Positions 42,476-51,565 of a stretch of 64,000 nucleotides of DNA are shown in pieces. This DNA comes from JAFAYN01 sp963733105 (GTDB lineage: Bacteria; Gemmatimonadota; Gemmatimonadetes; Longimicrobiales; Longimicrobiaceae), in NCBI GenBank assembly GCA_963733105.1, contig CAVTCB010000024.1:62001-126000 (forward strand). Direction: 5' to 3'. Position 1 is the first letter of the stretch; every line of letters starts with the position of its first letter. Under the pieces are notes generated by a model that was not told where the DNA came from, made no database searches, and worked only from the letters and a program-made list of their open reading frames with translations. The position numbers and the translations under genes are program-made.

Positions 42476-43513
42476 GCCGTCCCCTCGTGTCGGTGGTGAT
42501 GCCCTGCTACAACGCGGCGCCGTTCGTGGCCGAGGCCATGGAGTCGGCGCTGGCGCAGACGTACGCGCCGCTGGAGCTGGTGGTGGTGGACGACGCCTCC
42601 ACGGACGGGAGCCGGGAGGCGGTGAGCGCCGTCGCGGAGCGCCACCCGGGCCGGGTCCGGACGCTGTGGATGGAGCGGAACCGGGGCGGATGCCACGCCC
42701 GCAACCGCGGCGCCGAAGTCGGCGCGGGGCGAGTTCCTGATGTTCCTGGACGCCGACGACGCGATCCGGCCCGACACCGTGGCCGCGCTGGTGGAGGCCG
42801 TGCGCGACCGGCCGGACGGGATCGCCGCCTGTCCCTGGCTGCACCTGGAGAAGGTCGGCGGCGAGTGGCGGGAGACCCCCGCGTCGCTTCCCCTCCCGGA
42901 GGCGGGCGCGGACCTGTTCCGCGTGTGGCTGGAGGGCTCGGCGTGGGCGCCGACCTGCGCGGTGCTCTGGCGGCGCGACGTGTACGAGCGCGTCGGCGGG
43001 TGGGACGAGGAGCTGGCGCGCGAGCAGGACGACGACGTCATGCTCCGGGCCTACGCGCTGGGCTCGCGCCTGGTGATCGCGGACGGGGGGCTGGCGTACT
43101 ACCGGCTCCACGAGACGCTCACCCTGTCGGTCACCAGGGGCGTCGCGGAGGACAAGCTCCGCTCGTCGGTGCGCGTGGTGGAGAAGCTCGCCGCCGAGAT
43201 GGAGCGGGCGGGTAGGACGGAGGAGCTGGCCTCCCTGGTGGGGAACGTGTACCACCAGCTCGCCCTCCGCGGCTTCCAGCAGGGACACGTGGCGCTGGCG
43301 CGGGAGTGCCTGCGTCGCGGCGAGGCCCTGGCCGGGCGGCGCATCCTCTCCCCGAAGCCGGTGGGGCGCGCGCTGGAGCGCTTCCTGGGGCTGGAGAGAA
43401 AGGAGCGGCTGGTGCAGGCGCTGGCGCGCTACGGGATCGCGACCCCGGAGCGCGCGCAGGCGGTCCGGGTGCGGAGGGCCTTCGCCGGCACCGAGCCCAA
43501 CGCCGCCTCCTAG
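42472..43513 (+). pseudogene. Family-2 glycosyltransferase, one-base frameshift
   Basis: ATG 42472 opens a GT-A domain: LVSVVMPCYNAAPFVAEAMESAL, VVVDDASTDGS, CHARNRGAE. Near 42718-42725 one extra base moves the frame; the next frame continues EFLMFLDADDAIRPDTV with the DxD-type motif. Downstream, CAVLWRRDVYERVGGWDEEL and the C-terminal SPKPVGRALERFLGLERKERLVQALARYG tail are intact. Repaired, it equals the paralogues at 46139-47185 and 47196-48242 (about 347 residues). It adds a sugar to the lipid-linked unit in the cytoplasm. Confidence 0.87.
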
Positions 43514-43539
43514 GAACGAAACCCGACGTGAGGGAAACC

Positions 43540-44586
43540 ATGATCGCGCGTCGCGCAGGGACGTACCTGATGCGGCTCCTCCCGATGAAGCTCTACGGGC
43601 GCATCGTCCCCCGGGAGGTGATCGGCTTCTGCTACCACGTGGTGTCGGACCGCGCGCTCCCGCACGTGCGGCACCTGTACCAGTACAAGTCGGCGGCGCA
43701 GTTCGAGGCCGACCTGGTCTGGCTCAAGCGCCGCTTCCGGCTGGTCTCCCACGCGGAGATCCTGGAGGGGTGGGAGTCGGGGCGCGGGGTGGGGCCCAAC
43801 GCCGTGCACGTCACCTTCGACGACGGCTACGCCGAGTGCTTCTCGGTGGTCCGGCCGCTCCTCCTGAAGCACGGCGTCCCCTGCACCTTCTTCGTCAACA
43901 CCGACGTCCTGGACAACCGGGCGATGCTCGGCTTCAACCGCATCTCGCTCTGCCTGGACGCCCTGAAGCGCGCGGACGGCGGGGAGGTGGCCGCGGCGCT
44001 GCGCGAGGCGGAGGACGCGGGCGGCGAGCCGCTCCCGGACGTCGCGGCGTTCGCGCTCTGGGTGCGGCGGGCGGTCCGCGACCCGGACTCCCGGGCCGAA
44101 GCGGTGATCGAGCGGATGCGCGCGCGGCTCGGGGTGGACGTGGAGGCGTTCCTGCGCGCCGAGCGCCCGTACCTGACCGGGGACCAGGTCCGGCAGCTGG
44201 TCCGGGACGGCTTCGCCGTGGGGGGGCACACCAAGTTCCACCCGCACCTGGGCTCCACGCGCGGGCTGGAGCGGGTGGAGGAGGAGATCGTGGAGTCGTG
44301 CCGGGTGGTGGGCGAGATCACGGGCGCGGAGCGCGTCCCCTTCGCCTTCCCGTACGACGCGAACGGGGTGGACCGGGCCTTCCTGCGCGACCTCCTCTCC
44401 CGGCACCCCTACGTCGGCCCGCTCTTCGGGACCGGGTCGCTCATGCCCGACGAGGACTTCATGGTGAACCGGATGCTCGCGGACCCGCCGCCGTCGGTGG
44501 GACGCGCGCGCAGCAACCTCCCCGGCCTCCTCAGCGGCGCGTACCTGAGCGAGCTGGAGCGCCTGGCCACGGAGTCCTCCCCGTGA
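43540..44586 (+). CDS. Polysaccharide deacetylase (NodB/CE4 family)
   Basis: The 348-residue protein has the NodB domain with metal/catalytic motif VTFDDGYAE (near residue 90) and a later GGHTKFHPHLGS in place of the usual HSxxH. The first Asp and His ligands are thus present. An insertion of about 80 residues (ALKRADGG...GVDVEAFLRAE) separates the motifs. No signal peptide is clear, so it may act on lipid-linked sugars in the cytoplasm. The ATG follows GAGGGAAACC. It overlaps flippase 2 by GTGA. Confidence 0.85.
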   Translation: MIARRAGTYLMRLLPMKLYGRIVPREVIGFCYHVVSDRALPHVRHLYQYKSAAQFEADLVWLKRRFRLVSHAEILEGWESGRGVGPNAVHVTFDDGYAECFSVVRPLLLKHGVPCTFFVNTDVLDNRAMLGFNRISLCLDALKRADGGEVAAALREAEDAGGEPLPDVAAFALWVRRAVRDPDSRAEAVIERMRARLGVDVEAFLRAERPYLTGDQVRQLVRDGFAVGGHTKFHPHLGSTRGLERVEEEIVESCRVVGEITGAERVPFAFPYDANGVDRAFLRDLLSRHPYVGPLFGTGSLMPDEDFMVNRMLADPPPSVGRARSNLPGLLSGAYLSELERLATESSP

Positions 44587-46142
44587 CCGCTGGCGCCGAG
44601 GTGGACGGTCCCGATTCCACGCTGGGGGAGCGGACCGTGGTGGCCGGGCAGTGGAAGCTCGCCTCGTCCGTGGTCAAGGGCGTGCTCCAGTTCGGGGTGA
44701 GCATCCTGCTCGCCCGCCTCCTCGCGCCGGAGGAGTTCGGCCTGGTGGCGCTGGCGCTCATCGCCATCAACCTGGCCGACATGTTCCTGGACATGGGGCT
44801 GGGCCCGGCGATGGTGCAGTTCCGCGAGCTCACCGGACGGCACGTCCGCGTCTGCTTCACCACCACGGTGCTGATGGGGGTGTGCATGGCGCTCGCCCTG
44901 GCGGCCGCCGCGCCGCTGCTGGCGGCGCTCATGCGGAACGAGGCGGTCACGCCCGTGCTGCGCTGGCTGGCGGCGCTCTTCGTCTTCTCGGGGCTGACGG
45001 CCACCTCGCGCGCGCTCCTGGAGCGGAGGCTCGACTTCCGGGGCCTCTTCCTGGTCGACCTCGCCAGCTACGTGGCGGGGTACGCCCTGGTGGCGGTCTC
45101 CATGGCGCTGCTCGGGTTCGGGGTGTGGAGCCTGGTGTCCGGCACGCTGGTGCAGGGGGCGGTCGCCTGCGTGGTGGCGCACGCGGTGACCCGCCACTCC
45201 GTGCGCCCCCTCCTCGCCCGGCGCGAGCTGCGCGACCTGCTCGGCTTCGGCTTCGGGGTGACCCTGAACCGGACTGTGGTCTACCTGTCGTACAACGGCG
45301 ACAACTTCGTGGTGGGGCGCTGGCTCGGCTCGTACGCCCTGGGGCTGTACAGCCGGGCCTTCCAGCTCATGATGCTCCCGCTGTCGCACCTGGGGAGCAT
45401 CACCGTGGGGGTGCTCTTCGCGGCGTACTCCCGGCTGCAGACGGACCGGACGCGGGCGGCGAGCGCGTACCTCCGGGGGATCCAGCTCGGCTCGCTCCTG
45501 GTGGCCCCGGTGATGGCCGGGATGGTGGCGGCCGGGCCGCACCTGGTGGTGGGGCTGTACGGCGCGAGGTGGATCGGGGCCACGTCGGCTATGCAGGTGC
45601 TGTGCGCCGTGGGGCTGCTGCGGACGGTCTACGGCGCCACCAGCGCGCTGACGCACGCCTTCGGCGAGGTGTACGCCGAGTTCCGGCGCCAGGCGGCCTA
45701 CGCCCTGCTCCTGGTGGCCGCGGCGCTGGCAGGGAAGCCCTGGGGGATCACCGGGGTGGCGGTGGGGACCGCCCTGGCGGTGGTGTTCATGTACTTCGCC
45801 ATGGCCCAGCTCGCCGTCCGGATCACCGGGGCGCGCTGGCGCGACTTCTTCGGCGCGCAGCTCCCGGGGGTCCTGGTGGGGACGTGGGTGGGCGGAGCCG
45901 CGCTCGGGGTGCGCCTGGCGCTGGAGGGGCGGGGGGCGGAGAGCGGCGCGATCCTGGCGGCCGTCATCCTCACCTGCGCCCTGGCCGTCCCGGCCGGCCT
46001 CTACCTCCTTCCCCCGGGGGTGCGGCCGAACGAGCTGTTCCGCAGCCTGAGCCCGGCGGTGGCGCGCCTCCCGAGCGCCGTGCGTCTCCCGGTCCGGACG
46101 GTGATGCGCCTTCCCCACGAACACGTGCCGGCACCTTCATGA
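44583..46142 (+). CDS. Oligosaccharide flippase 2 (Wzx/MOP superfamily)
   Basis: This 519-residue paralogue of 40946-42475 has the same segments (LLARLLAPEEFGLVALAL, GDNFVVGRWLGSYALGLYSRAFQLM, GVWSLVSG). It carries a 20-residue longer N-terminus from a GTG that overlaps the deacetylase stop. Two flippases in one cluster suggest two repeat-unit types or a duplication. It overlaps the next glycosyltransferase by ATGA. Confidence 0.9.
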   Translation: MTAGAEVDGPDSTLGERTVVAGQWKLASSVVKGVLQFGVSILLARLLAPEEFGLVALALIAINLADMFLDMGLGPAMVQFRELTGRHVRVCFTTTVLMGVCMALALAAAAPLLAALMRNEAVTPVLRWLAALFVFSGLTATSRALLERRLDFRGLFLVDLASYVAGYALVAVSMALLGFGVWSLVSGTLVQGAVACVVAHAVTRHSVRPLLARRELRDLLGFGFGVTLNRTVVYLSYNGDNFVVGRWLGSYALGLYSRAFQLMMLPLSHLGSITVGVLFAAYSRLQTDRTRAASAYLRGIQLGSLLVAPVMAGMVAAGPHLVVGLYGARWIGATSAMQVLCAVGLLRTVYGATSALTHAFGEVYAEFRRQAAYALLLVAAALAGKPWGITGVAVGTALAVVFMYFAMAQLAVRITGARWRDFFGAQLPGVLVGTWVGGAALGVRLALEGRGAESGAILAAVILTCALAVPAGLYLLPPGVRPNELFRSLSPAVARLPSAVRLPVRTVMRLPHEHVPAPS

Positions 46143-47185
46143 CGCGAGAGACCGCTCCCCTGGTGACGGTGGTGACGCCCTGCCACGACGCGGCCCCTTA
46201 CGTGGCCGAGACCATCGAGTCCGTCCTCGCGCAGACGTACCCGGCGGTGGAGCAGGTGCTGGTGGACGACGCCTCCACGGACGGCTCGTGGGAGGTGATC
46301 GCGGGCTACGCGGAGCGCCGGCCGGAGCGCGTGCGCGCGCTGCGCCTGGAGGAGAACCGCGGCCCCTCGCACGCCCGCAACCGCGGGATGGAGCTGGCCC
46401 GCGGGGAGCTCGTGATGTTCCTGGACGCCGACGACGTGGTCTCCCCCGACGCGCTGGAGCGGCTGGTGGAGGCGGTGCGCGACCGTCCCGGGACGGTGGG
46501 CTACTGCGAGTGCCTGGCGCTGAAGCGCGACGCGGAGGGGCGGTGGGTGAGCGCGCCGCACAAGGTCCCCGTCCCGGAGCCGGGGGAGGACCTGTTCCGC
46601 GCCTTCCTGCTGCACACGGCCTGGCCCCCCACCTGCTCCACCCTCTGGCGGCGCGACGTGTACGACGCGACGGGCGGCTACGACGAGGAGATGGTGCGCG
46701 ACGAGGACACGGACCTCCTCCTGCGCGCCCACGCGCGGGGGGCGGCGCTGGTGCGCGCGGAGGGCGGGACCGGCTACTACCGGAGCTTCGACGGGACGCG
46801 CGCCTCGGTGAGCAGCGGGATATCGGAGGCCCGCTTCCGCGCCTCGGTGCGGGTGCTGGACAAGCTGGCGGCCGAGCTGGAGGGGATCGGCCGGCTCCCG
46901 GAGTACGCGGGGCTCCTGGCCCGCTCGTACCGCAAGGCGGCGCTGTACGGCTTCCAGGCGGGGTTCCGCGACCTGGCGCGGGCGAGCCAGCGGAAGGGGG
47001 AGGCGCTGTCCCGAGACACGCTCGCCTCCGTCACCCCGGCCGGGCGGCTGCTGGAGCGCCTCCTGGGGCTGGAGCGCAAGGAAGCGCTGGCGCGGAGCCT
47101 GGCCGGCCTCGGGCTCACCACCCCCGCCCGCCGCAGGGCGCTCCGCGAGGAGCGGACGCTGCGCGCGGCGGCGCCCGGCGCGTAA
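46139..47185 (+). CDS. Family-2 glycosyltransferase (paralogue 2)
   Basis: The 348-residue protein has a GT-A fold: LVTVVTPCHDAAPYVAETIESVLAQTYP, LVDDASTDGS, SHARNRGMELARGE, LDADDVV and STLWRRDVYDATGGYDEEM. The C-terminal helical tail (GRLLERLLGLERKEALARSLAGLGL) is shared by the three paralogues here. It is cytoplasmic and acts in repeat-unit assembly. Its order after a flippase repeats that of 40946-43513. The donor sugar cannot be told. Confidence 0.9.
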   Translation: MTRETAPLVTVVTPCHDAAPYVAETIESVLAQTYPAVEQVLVDDASTDGSWEVIAGYAERRPERVRALRLEENRGPSHARNRGMELARGELVMFLDADDVVSPDALERLVEAVRDRPGTVGYCECLALKRDAEGRWVSAPHKVPVPEPGEDLFRAFLLHTAWPPTCSTLWRRDVYDATGGYDEEMVRDEDTDLLLRAHARGAALVRAEGGTGYYRSFDGTRASVSSGISEARFRASVRVLDKLAAELEGIGRLPEYAGLLARSYRKAALYGFQAGFRDLARASQRKGEALSRDTLASVTPAGRLLERLLGLERKEALARSLAGLGLTTPARRRALREERTLRAAAPGA

Positions 47186-47195
47186 GGAGAGAGCG

Positions 47196-48242
47196 ATGGA
47201 CGAGAATCATCCGCTGGTCACGGTGGTGACGCCCTGCCACGACGCCGAGGCGTTCGTGGGGGAGACCATGGAGTCGGTGCTGGCGCAGAGCTACCCGGCC
47301 GTGGAGCACGTGGTGGTGGACGACGGGTCGCGGGACGGCTCGGCGGAGGTGGCCGAGCGGTTCGCCGACCGCTGGCCGGGGCGGGTCCGCGCCTTCCGGC
47401 TGGACGCCAACCGCGGGGGGAGCCACGCCCGCAACCGGGGCGCGGCGGAGGCGCGCGGGGAGCTGCTGATGTTCCTGGACGCGGACGACGTGCTGGAGCC
47501 GGGCGCGGTCTCGGCGCTGGTGGCCGCGCTGCGGGACCCGGCCGCCGGGGTGGCCGTGTGCCGCTGGGAGCGGCTGCGGCGCGGCCCGGACGGGGAGTGG
47601 GGGACCGGCCCCGCGGACGCGCCGCTCCCCTCCTCCGACCCCGACGAGGCGCTGCGCGGCTGGATGAACGGGAGCGCCTGGGCCCCGCCGTGCGCGGTGC
47701 TCTGGCGGCGGGAGGCGTACGAGGCCACGGGCGGATGGGACGAGTCGCTGACGCTGAACGACGACGGCGACCTGATGATGCGCGCGCTCGCCGGCGGGAC
47801 GCGGATCGCCCAGGCGGTGGGCGGGGGGGCGCTGTACCGCTGGCACGACGCGGCGCGCGTGTCGGTGAGCCAGAGCTTCCTCCGGGAGGACAAGCTCCGC
47901 TCGCAGGTGCGCGTCCTGGACAAGCTGCGCGCGCTCCTGGAGGGGGAGGGGAGGACCGACGCCTTCGCGGAGGCGCTGGGGACCGCCTACCAGCACGCCG
48001 CGCTCCTGGGCTTCCAGAGCGGGCACCTGGCGCTGGCGCGCGAGTGCCTGCGCACGGGGAGGGCGCTGGCGGGGCGGCGCATCGTCTCGCCGAAGCCGGT
48101 GGGGCGGGCGCTGGAGATGGTCTTCGGGCTGGAGCGCAAGGAGCGGCTGGTGCAGGCGCTGGCGCGCTACGGGATGATGACCCCGCAGCGCCGCCGCATC
48201 TCCCGGCTGCGCGAGGTGCAGGCGGCGGGAGGCTCCCGGTGA
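47196..48242 (+). CDS. Family-2 glycosyltransferase (paralogue 3)
   Basis: The 348-residue protein is close to the two preceding family-2 enzymes: LVTVVTPCHDAEAFVGETMESVLAQSYP, VVDDGSRDGS, SHARNRGAAEARGELLMFLDADDVL and CAVLWRREAYEATGGWDESL. Its tail (SPKPVGRALEMVFGLERKERLVQALARYGMMTP) is nearly identical to that of the frameshifted copy at 42472-43513. The ribosome-binding site AAGGAGAG precedes the ATG. It overlaps the next gene by GTGA. Confidence 0.9.
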   Translation: MDENHPLVTVVTPCHDAEAFVGETMESVLAQSYPAVEHVVVDDGSRDGSAEVAERFADRWPGRVRAFRLDANRGGSHARNRGAAEARGELLMFLDADDVLEPGAVSALVAALRDPAAGVAVCRWERLRRGPDGEWGTGPADAPLPSSDPDEALRGWMNGSAWAPPCAVLWRREAYEATGGWDESLTLNDDGDLMMRALAGGTRIAQAVGGGALYRWHDAARVSVSQSFLREDKLRSQVRVLDKLRALLEGEGRTDAFAEALGTAYQHAALLGFQSGHLALARECLRTGRALAGRRIVSPKPVGRALEMVFGLERKERLVQALARYGMMTPQRRRISRLREVQAAGGSR

Positions 48243-49162
48243 AGGTGGCCGTCTGCGTGGTCACCTACCTGCGCCCGCAGGGGCTGGAGCGGCTCCTCCG
48301 CGCGCTGGACGGGCTCCGCTTCGACCGCGGCGGGGCGCCGGAGCTGGAGGTGGTGGTGGTGGACAACGACCCGGAGGGCTCCGCCGCCGCTGTCTGCCGC
48401 GAGGAGGCTCCGGGCCTGCGCTGGCCCCTGCGCTACGAGCACGAGCCCCGCCGGGGCGTCTCCTCCGCGCGGAACCGGGCCGTGGACGCGGCCCGCGGGG
48501 CGGGCTTCATCGCCTTCATCGACGACGACGAGGTCCCGGAGCCCACCTGGCTGGAGGAGCTGCTCCGCGTGCAGGCTGCGTACGACGCGGACGTGGTCTC
48601 CGGGCCGGTGGTGCAGCGCTTCGAGGGGGAGGTGCCGGAGTGGGTGGAGCGGGGGCGCTTCTTCGACGTCAGGCGCCTTCCCACCGGGGCGGTCCGCGAG
48701 GACCCGGGCGCCGGGAACGTGCTGATCCGGACGGCGGTCCTGGCGGGGATGGAGGCGCCGTTCGACGAGCGCTTCTCCCTCACGGGGGGGGAGGACACGC
48801 ACCTCTTCCTGCGCCTGGCGCGGGCCGGGTGCCGGATGGTGTGGGCGGACGACGCGCTGGCGTACGAGTGGACCCCGCCCGCCCGGACCCGCGCGGGGTG
48901 GATCCTGCGGCGCGTCTACCGCACGGCCAACACCTGGAGCGCCTGCGAGCGCGAGCTGCGCCCCGAGCCGCGGGCGCTCGCGCTGCGGGTGGCCAAGGGG
49001 GTGGCGCGGATCGCCTACGGGCTGGCGCTCCTCCCGGTGTCCCCGGTGTTCGGGCGGCACATGGTGGTCCGCTCGCTCTGGTACGTCTGCTTCGGGGCGG
49101 GGAACCTGACGGGGCTCACCGGGCTCCGCTACCAGGAGTATCGCACGACGCATGGAAGCTGA
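48239..49162 (+). CDS. Family-2 glycosyltransferase (different subgroup)
   Basis: This 307-residue enzyme has VAVCVVTYLRPQGLERLLRALDGL, VVVDNDPEGS, RRGVSSARNRAVDAARG and FIDDDEVPEPTWLEEL (DDD in place of DxD). LTGGEDTHLFLRLARAG is the likely catalytic-base region. This is the layout of rhamnosyl/glucosyl-type transferases and is distinct from the neighbouring paralogues. The GTG start overlaps the previous stop by four bases; 11 bp overlap with the polymerase gene. Confidence 0.88.
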   Translation: MKVAVCVVTYLRPQGLERLLRALDGLRFDRGGAPELEVVVVDNDPEGSAAAVCREEAPGLRWPLRYEHEPRRGVSSARNRAVDAARGAGFIAFIDDDEVPEPTWLEELLRVQAAYDADVVSGPVVQRFEGEVPEWVERGRFFDVRRLPTGAVREDPGAGNVLIRTAVLAGMEAPFDERFSLTGGEDTHLFLRLARAGCRMVWADDALAYEWTPPARTRAGWILRRVYRTANTWSACERELRPEPRALALRVAKGVARIAYGLALLPVSPVFGRHMVVRSLWYVCFGAGNLTGLTGLRYQEYRTTHGS

Positions 49163-50480
49163 GCTGATCCGGGAACGGCCGGCGGCCGGGGCGCTCCCCG
49201 GCTGGAGCGCCGCGAGAGCCCTCCCCCCGCGCCGCGCCGCGCTGCAGCGCGCGGCCGGGGCTCTGCTCGCCCGCGCGGAGCTTCTCTTCGTGGTGGTCTC
49301 CCTCTTCCTCTTCTCGCAGGCTCTGGTCCCGCTGATCCTGGAGGGGAACGCCCCTTACGTGGAGGGCGCGTACGTGGGGAACGCCGTGCTGCGGGCCATG
49401 TTCGTCTCCATCCACGCCGTCACCCTCCTGCTCCTCCTGGTGCACTGGAGGGCGGGGCTCGCCGCGGCGCTCCGCACCCCGTCGTCGCTCCTCCTGGTGG
49501 GGCTGGCCGTGGCGTCGGTGGCGTGGTCGGCGGCGCCGGACATCACGCTGCGCCGGAGCTTCGCGTTCCTGGGGACCACCGCGTTCGGGATCTACCTGGC
49601 CGCGCGCTGGGACACGCGCTCCCAGCTGCGTCTCCTCGCCGCGGCGCTCGGGGTGGCGGCGGTGATGAGCTTCGCACTCGCGGTGGCGCTCCCCGGGTGG
49701 GGGCGCGACCAGGTGGTGCACGTGGGGGCGTGGCAGGGGATCTATACCGAGAAGAACACCCTCGGGCAGATGATGGTGGTGGGGACCGTGGTTTTCGTCC
49801 TCCTCCGGCGGCTGGCGCGGCGGCGGTGGGTGGCGACGGCCGGGGCGGGGCTCTCCGCGGCGCTGGTCCTCCTCTCCACCGCCGGAACTGCGCTGGCCGT
49901 GCTGGTGGCGCTCGGCCTCCTGACGCTCCTGCTGCGGGCGCTGCGGCTGAGCGTGACGCTGGCGGTCCCCCTGGCGATCGGATTCGTGCTGGTGGGGGGG
50001 AGCGCGGCGGCGTGGATGGCGGAGAACCTGGACGTGGTGCTCACGGCGATGGGGAAGGACCCGACGCTGACCGGGCGCACCTCGATGTGGGAGGTGATCG
50101 TGGCGAGCATCGCGGACCGCCCCGTCCTGGGCCACGGGTACGCCGCCTTCTGGCTGGGGCGCGAGGGGCCGTCCGCCGAGGCGCTGGAGGCGATCGGCTG
50201 GGACACCCCGGGGGCCCACAACGGGTACCTGGACCTGGCACTGCAGGTGGGGGGGGTCGGGCTCCTGGTCTTCCTCGCCGGGCTGGCCGCGGCGGGGGCG
50301 CGGGCGCTCCGGACGGTGCGCGCCACCCGCACGGCGGACGGGCTCTGGCCGGCGCTCTTCCTGGCCTTCCTGGTGATGTACAACTTCACCGAGACCATGC
50401 TCCTGTCGGCAAACAGCATCTTCTGGGTGCTGTACGTGGCCGTGTCCGCCTCCCGCCCGGAGCCCGAGGTGGCGCGATGA
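49152..50480 (+). CDS. O-antigen polymerase/ligase-like membrane protein (Wzy/WaaL)
   Basis: The 442-residue protein has 10-12 membrane segments and the Wzy_C signature region: a large periplasmic loop containing GWGRDQVVHVGAWQGIYTEKNTLG and TGRTSMWEVIVASIADRPVLGHGYAAFW, then AHNGYLDLALQVG. This fits polymerases that join repeat units in the periplasm. As the only such gene in a Wzx/Wza/Wzc cluster it is probably Wzy. It overlaps the next gene by ATGA. Confidence 0.9.
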   Translation: MEAELIRERPAAGALPGWSAARALPPRRAALQRAAGALLARAELLFVVVSLFLFSQALVPLILEGNAPYVEGAYVGNAVLRAMFVSIHAVTLLLLLVHWRAGLAAALRTPSSLLLVGLAVASVAWSAAPDITLRRSFAFLGTTAFGIYLAARWDTRSQLRLLAAALGVAAVMSFALAVALPGWGRDQVVHVGAWQGIYTEKNTLGQMMVVGTVVFVLLRRLARRRWVATAGAGLSAALVLLSTAGTALAVLVALGLLTLLLRALRLSVTLAVPLAIGFVLVGGSAAAWMAENLDVVLTAMGKDPTLTGRTSMWEVIVASIADRPVLGHGYAAFWLGREGPSAEALEAIGWDTPGAHNGYLDLALQVGGVGLLVFLAGLAAAGARALRTVRATRTADGLWPALFLAFLVMYNFTETMLLSANSIFWVLYVAVSASRPEPEVAR

Positions 50481-51565
50481 GGACGGTGGTGGAGGTCGGA
50501 GCCGGCGGGGAGCCGCCGCTCTTCTCGGTGCTGGTGGCCGTGTACAACCACGCCGCGTACGTCGTCGAGACGCTGGACTCGGTGGCCGCGCAGGGGTGCG
50601 CCGACTGGGAGCTGGTGGTGGTGGACGACGGCTCCGTCGACGACACGGCGCAGGTGGTGGCGGAGTGGATGCGGCGCTCCGCGGAGGTCCGCCCCAACCG
50701 GGCGGTCCTGGTCTCCACGGAGAACGGCGGCCAGTCCGCGGCCATGGAGCACGGCTTCGGTCTGTGCCGGGGGAGGTGGATCGCGCTGCTGGACTCGGAC
50801 GACCGCTGGCTCCCGGGGAAGCTGGAGGCCGCGCGGCGCCTGGCGGAGTCGGACGCGGAGGCGGGGATGCTGGTGCACCCGCTCCTGGTGATCGACTCCG
50901 ACGGGCGGCGCACCGGGGACGTGCGCCCCATGCGCGCCCGCCTCTCGGAGGGCGACCTGCGCGAGCAGGTGCGCCGCACCACGCGCCACGTGGCCCCCGC
51001 GACCTCGGGCGTGCTCGTCCGGGCGGACGTGTTCCGCCGGCTCGTCCCCATGGCGACGCGCGGCTTTCGCGACGCGGCCGACGCCTACCTCACCCTGGGC
51101 GCCAGCCTCCTCGCCCCGGTGCGGGCGCTGCAGGAGCCGCTGGCGGAGTACCGGATGCACGCGGAGGGGAACTACCTGAAGCGCTTCGCCACGGCGGAGG
51201 GGCTGCGCTACACGGTGGAGCTGGAGACCGCGATCGCCCGCCACTTCGGGCTGGAGGGGGCGGCGGAGATGAACGCCTACTTCGCCCGCAACGCCTTCGC
51301 GCTGGAGAAGCTGGCGGGCGGGGCGGGGGCGCAGCTCCGCGCCTGGCGCCGCCTCCTGCGCGCCACCCTGGCCGACCCGGGGTTCCGCCCGCGCGACCAG
51401 GCGCTCCTGGTGACCTTCTGGACGGGGTGCCTGCTGGCGCCGCGCCCGGCCTTCGCGCGGCTGTGGGGCGCCTTCCAGCGGAAGCACACGGGGATCGACC
51501 GGATCGTCCGCGCGCGGTCCGCGTCCGGCGCCGCGGCGGCTCCCGCCGCCGCGCCCGCGGGATGA
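50477..51565 (+). CDS. Family-2 glycosyltransferase
   Basis: The 362-residue protein has a GT-A domain: FSVLVAVYNHAAYVVETLDSVAAQ, VVVDDGSVDDT, NGGQSAAMEHGFGLCRG and LLDSDDRWLPGKL. Further on it has SGVLVRADVFRRLVP and PLAEYRMHAEGNY. A helical C-terminal part of about 120 residues ends in an Ala/Pro tail. It is cytoplasmic and adds a sugar to the lipid-linked unit. It overlaps the WecG-type gene by ATGA. Confidence 0.88.
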   Translation: MRTVVEVGAGGEPPLFSVLVAVYNHAAYVVETLDSVAAQGCADWELVVVDDGSVDDTAQVVAEWMRRSAEVRPNRAVLVSTENGGQSAAMEHGFGLCRGRWIALLDSDDRWLPGKLEAARRLAESDAEAGMLVHPLLVIDSDGRRTGDVRPMRARLSEGDLREQVRRTTRHVAPATSGVLVRADVFRRLVPMATRGFRDAADAYLTLGASLLAPVRALQEPLAEYRMHAEGNYLKRFATAEGLRYTVELETAIARHFGLEGAAEMNAYFARNAFALEKLAGGAGAQLRAWRRLLRATLADPGFRPRDQALLVTFWTGCLLAPRPAFARLWGAFQRKHTGIDRIVRARSASGAAAAPAAAPAG

